Shown here one piece after another: positions 61,701 to 64,000 of a stretch of 64,000 nt of DNA. This DNA comes from Membranipora membranacea (taxonomy: Eukaryota > Bryozoa > Gymnolaemata > Cheilostomatida > Membraniporidae), in NCBI GenBank assembly GCA_914767715.1, contig OU612073.1, positions 5,208,001 to 5,272,000 of the forward strand, read 5' to 3'. A program made the position numbers and the translations under genes. The notes under the pieces were generated by a model that did no database searches, was not told where the DNA came from, and was given only the letters and a program-made list of their open reading frames with translations. Positions within the stretch are counted from its first letter, which is position 1. Each line of letters begins with the position of its first letter.

Positions 61701-63148
61701 GCTCCCATTTTCTTGGAACATGAAGTAAGGAGCATAGTATCCCTAGTAATATCTTCATTCATCCAAACTGTAAGCTAAAATACTACCTGTGAACTCCTTG
61801 TGAACTATATCATATAGTGTTTACTGAAATCAGACATTTTTGTTTTCAGTTTACCTGGAGACACATTTAGATAACATCGATGATACAATATCTTGCGGAG
61901 GTAAACCGACAGCACACATACCACCTCAATTATCAGTCAGTGAAAAACTGAGTGATCAGGCTTCAGATGAGTGCAACAAACTGAAGATGGGCAATGGCAA
62001 GGCCAAATATTCCACGTTTCAAAGCAGTTATCTTCCAAAACCTGTGAGTGATCTAAACACAAAAACATATTCAGTCCCTCGAACTGAAATTTAAATCATC
62101 GTCGTTTTCCAAGTTCAGTTCAAATTTACTGTTTTAAAATCTAAAATCGCCTATTTTGGTCTAGTGGTGCTATAATAACCAAGTCCTGGATACAGTACAT
62201 TTCCCCAAGAGTAGTAAAGTGCCCACATGAGGAAATGTTTGATTTTCCTATTCGAGAAGGCTTGCAGAAGTGAGCATTCAGTGAGCCAAACTAGCTCAAA
62301 TAAACCTATGTCATATTTACTCTTCTATGGTAGTTGGGAATTCATGCTTTTCCTTATTATTCACCTCTAAATGTTGGTGAGCCAAGCATCCACGTTGTAT
62401 TCTACAGAGGTGTGATAGTGACACAGAAGCTAGTCACAGTTCACTATCGGATTGTCACACACACTCTGCGCACTCTCCTACCAGTGAGACTAGTTCAGCT
62501 CCTAGCGTCAGGAGAGTAGCTCCATCTGGTGTACACTATCAGGGGAGACAACCACCCGATGTACCTGATAGGAGGTACGCATCATCATCCTCGGCTACAA
62601 ATAGTCCTAAGTTTGAGGATATCTGGGTCAGAGTGAACACTCCTGAGGGCACACCTGTCAGGTAAGGCATTGACAAGACGAGTGGATGTGTATAAAAAAG
62701 TGATAAATTTAGATAGAAGAAACAAAAAGTAAATTTGCCAGCGAAGAAAACATTTCGAGACTTTTTTAAGCTGTACAATGGAGCAATGCTATAATGATGG
62801 AAGAGGATCAGTCACCTGGATTTTTAGCAGGAGGAATTAGAGACATGGTTTTTATGTACCCGCATCTATGCAAAGCATATTGAATTTATTTTTTTCACGC
62901 CAATTTCTTGTTTTGTTGAACTCAGCATGAACCCTGTTTTGTGAAAGCTTGTCTGCCAATGTCCGTCCTATGTTTCCTTGCACAGGGGTAGATCTCACTC
63001 ATTACATCCAGGTGCATCAAGTGAAGCAGATAGATTATTAGTTGAGCGTCCACCAACCGTCTCCTTTGCACAAGGAGGTAGTCGCTTAGAACCTCAGGCT
63101 GTGCCTTTAATGCAGAGGTCGGAGGATTCCAGGTCAGGAAAACCCTAA
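46777..63148 (+). CDS. SUEL-lectin/CUB single-pass receptor, multi-exon
   Basis: Core exons: 46777-46843, 50482-50585, 52458-52683, 54542-54714, 56358-56439, 56852-56980, (59517-59755 optional), 60293-60389, (60553-60591 doubtful), 60865-60915, 61514-61629, 61850-62043, 62408-62661, 62986-63148. All phases agree. The signal peptide contains PLIFIMCAIFLLPTNA. A rhamnose-binding SUEL/Gal-lectin domain spans about 46-132 (LQLNCNRDGDKIKISDILY, CTGKRTCVVPADN, YQINVAYVC). A CUB domain spans about 133-260 (CSSFTTTEYGGYLSTPSYP, IIFTLLESNL, YLEI, AFWIQYS). The helix is VLGIVAASLFLLIVIAIIIL, and the tail of about 250 residues is Lys-rich, then Ser/Pro/Arg-rich, ending QRSEDSRSGKP. AATAAA at 63242 supports the 3' end. 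Reading through the 62043 donor gives a shorter tail ending at 62094. SUEL domains bind rhamnose/galactose; the ligand here is unknown. Confidence 0.85.
47946..48028. mobile_element. Degenerate hairpin MITE, GTGACAAGGCTA family
   Basis: The right end GCCGTGTGACAAGGCTAG and the left GTAGTTTGCCACGCAACTAC are imperfect inverted repeats enclosing ACTTTTTTT/AAAAAAGT and a poly-G loop. Same termini as 43805-43900. It lies in the first intron of the SUEL receptor. Confidence 0.65.
48770..48905. mobile_element. TTTAGCTAG-family MITE copy
   Basis: It contains AGTTTAGCTAGTTGTTGGGT, ACTTAATGTTGGCTAGCACC and AATTTTCACTAGCTAAGATG, the fullest version of the family core. A second fragment (TTAGCCAACATTAAGTCACC) lies 350 bp upstream. 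Confidence 0.65.
50658..50773. mobile_element. Hairpin MITE, CTTGTCACGCGGCCACGG family
   Basis: Left end TAGACTTGTCACGCGGCCAC, right end GTGTCCACGCAACAAGGCTA. Inner arms of GGTTTGGTTTGG-type repeats pair with CCAAAACAAAAAACAAAAAT. It lies 72 bp after a lectin exon of the SUEL receptor. Confidence 0.75.
53465..53600. repeat. Dispersed repeat shared with 2930-3060
   Basis: GTGACAAGTCATGTGACCTGCAGG-type sequence and GTTATGCGCATCCATCC are shared, in the same order, with 2930-3060 (ACAAGTCATGTGACCTGCAG, ATATGCATCCATCC). The two lie about 50 kb apart, one in a DCTN4 intron or 3' region and one in a SUEL-receptor intron. Family unknown. Confidence 0.6.
59226..59497. repeat. CATAGA/GGTATA-type minisatellite
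   Basis: About 270 bp of diverged 6- to 12-bp units such as ACATAGACATAGGTATAGAG. It ends about 20 bp before the acceptor of the optional Ig exon (59517). The repeat contains few stops on either strand, which creates spurious open frames. Confidence 0.9.
59517..59755 (+). CDS. Optional Ig-like exon of the SUEL-CUB receptor, ends in stop
   Basis: A strong acceptor (TTATTTGTTTCAG) leads in phase 1 to 79 residues and TAA. The peptide has an Ig-like pattern: VKVSCYEP (first Cys), YYHYHLHSI, GFFCCH (second Cys in the expected late strand), VVSLTPP. The entry phase equals that of the next membrane exon (60293), so the exon can be skipped. Inclusion gives a secreted lectin-CUB-Ig protein of about 339 residues; skipping gives the membrane form. 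The only in-phase donors inside (CAG/GTGATG after 59608, CAG/GTTATT after 59641) would remove the second Ig cysteine. Ig assignment is by pattern only. Confidence 0.6.
60665..60830 (+). repeat. tRNA-derived SINE copy, plus orientation
   Basis: GTTGAAGGTCTTGAGTTCGG (B box region), CCTGCTGCAGTCTACTGGGT, CCCCAACCTGACTGCAAATT, GGCGCC and TTTATTTCTCAGTCTTGGG match the reverse complement of the copies at 35755 and 27100. It lies between two tail exons of the SUEL receptor; the doubtful exon 60553-60591 abuts it. Confidence 0.75.
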
Positions 63149-63241
63149 TTTTTAAGATAATTCACCATTCCAATGTTTAACACAACAGCAATAATCCTTG
63201 AATCACTTAGGTCAACACAATATAAGTTACAGATCACAGTC

Positions 63242-63247
63242 AATAAA
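63242..63247 (+). terminator. Poly(A) signal of the SUEL-CUB receptor
   Basis: AATAAA 94 bp after the stop codon at 63146-63148, at the usual spacing. It supports ending the gene here and not at a further micro-exon. Confidence 0.6.
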
Positions 63248-63259
63248 ACTTTGAGTCAA

Positions 63260-64000
63260 ATCGAGGATATTCAATGGCGGTCAACACTATTATCTATAGC
63301 TGCCTGTTTATTTTGCAAAACATTATAGTTTTGCGACCTTTAGGAGTTGTCACACCACAGACAAAGACGCTCATTATTTTGGCACCAAGGTATAATTTCT
63401 TATATTTCCACATCACATACACACAGACTTCCATATGCAATCCGATGGTAAGACAGAACGCCACAAGTACACCATCACCACTTCAACATGCCACCCGCGT
63501 TGTACAGCTACCGTATACAAGACACACTTTGTCGTAGCTCGTAGCTATAGCTACTTGTACATAAACCTTCCTCCTATACATTATCAATATTATTTCAACT
63601 ACCTATATGTGATGGACTGCTCAACGTATTATGAGTTTCATACCTTCGCAAGAGTAATCCTCAATCTGCATTTATTCTGCAACTTTAACTGTGAAAGCTG
63701 CCTAAAACTGATGTGCAATTCCTCTTCCGTTATGATTTGTGATCGACGAAGATTGAGAATATTATGAATGAGGTTAGATTGATGTTAGCTGGGCCTTTCA
63801 ATGTTTGCACTACCAACATATATCGCTTTACACTCTGCTCACTTCATGTCTAGCTAGTGCCTAAATTTCCCGACCACACAGCAGGACAAAAAGTCACAGA
63901 GGGAATTTAGTCGAAGTTTTGATATAATATGTTTGCTTGTATATCCTTACTCATCTAGGCTTTCTATGGTTATCGTGTAAAGATAGCTCCAAAACAATGT
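63260..64000. other. 3' flank, nothing assignable
   Basis: No exon with convincing splice sites and phase. A 21-nt segment at 63427-63447 has AG and GT borders and fits phase 2, but it is too short to support and lies beyond a poly(A) signal. Confidence 0.4.

Noticed and set aside
63427-63447. 21-nt micro-exon extending the SUEL receptor tail
   Set aside because: Too short to judge, beyond a poly(A) signal, and needs a weak GTCAGG donor.
1-64000. CRISPR arrays, operons, bacterial promoters, complete retroelements
   Set aside because: None seen; the window is intron-bearing animal DNA, and I found no reverse transcriptase or transposase frame.

Overview
The window is nuclear DNA from an animal. 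It is AT-rich and intron-rich, with GT-AG introns, and it carries a tRNA-derived SINE family and many short inverted-repeat (MITE/foldback) elements. The protein families point to an invertebrate metazoan, but I cannot place it in a phylum from the sequence alone. Almost every gene is split, so the models below come from chaining splice sites with matching codon phase. They are not long open frames.

Layout: (1) 2346-10342, minus: the dynactin p62 subunit (DCTN4). Nine phase-consistent exons are followed by a probable last exon, and one exon near the 3' end was not found. (2) 12884-17813, plus: a seven-exon, 379-residue type I receptor with LRRNT, leucine-rich repeats, LRRCT, one membrane helix and a short Ser/Tyr-rich tail. 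(3) 22127-30574, minus: an eleven-exon, 645-residue type II Golgi-type protein with a short cytosolic N-terminus, a membrane helix, a coiled coil and a long Gln/Asn-rich stem. It resembles GOLIM4/GOLM proteins and has a possible alternative acidic last exon at 20570-20638. (4) 31864-35050, minus: a two-exon, 702-residue LRR-Ig-FN3 single-pass receptor. (5) 38643-45899: a poorly resolved part with candidate plus exons (38781-41869), a minus gene ending in a membrane exon (41820-45899) that overlaps the plus exon tail to tail, and a second orphan membrane exon at 44522-44733. (6) 46777-63148, plus: a large gene with a signal peptide, a rhamnose-binding (SUEL/Gal-) lectin domain, a CUB domain, an optional Ig-like exon with its own stop codon, a membrane helix and a long Ser/Pro-rich tail.

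How they relate: DCTN4 (dynein cargo adaptor) and the GOLIM4-like protein (Golgi/endosome) are housekeeping trafficking genes. Between and beside them lie at least three, perhaps five, single-pass cell-surface proteins with LRR, Ig, FN3, lectin and CUB ectodomains and short tails with no enzymatic domain. That is the typical make-up of adhesion or recognition receptors. The most notable item is the SUEL-CUB-(Ig) receptor, whose exon phases allow both a soluble and a membrane-bound product.

The rest is intron and intergenic DNA with repeats: a hAT-like MITE with target-site duplication, a 518-bp foldback, at least five short hairpins (several sharing an AGCCTTGTCACGCGG-like terminus), a TTTAGCTAG MITE family, four SINE copies, a 236-bp tandem duplication and a CATAGA-type minisatellite.
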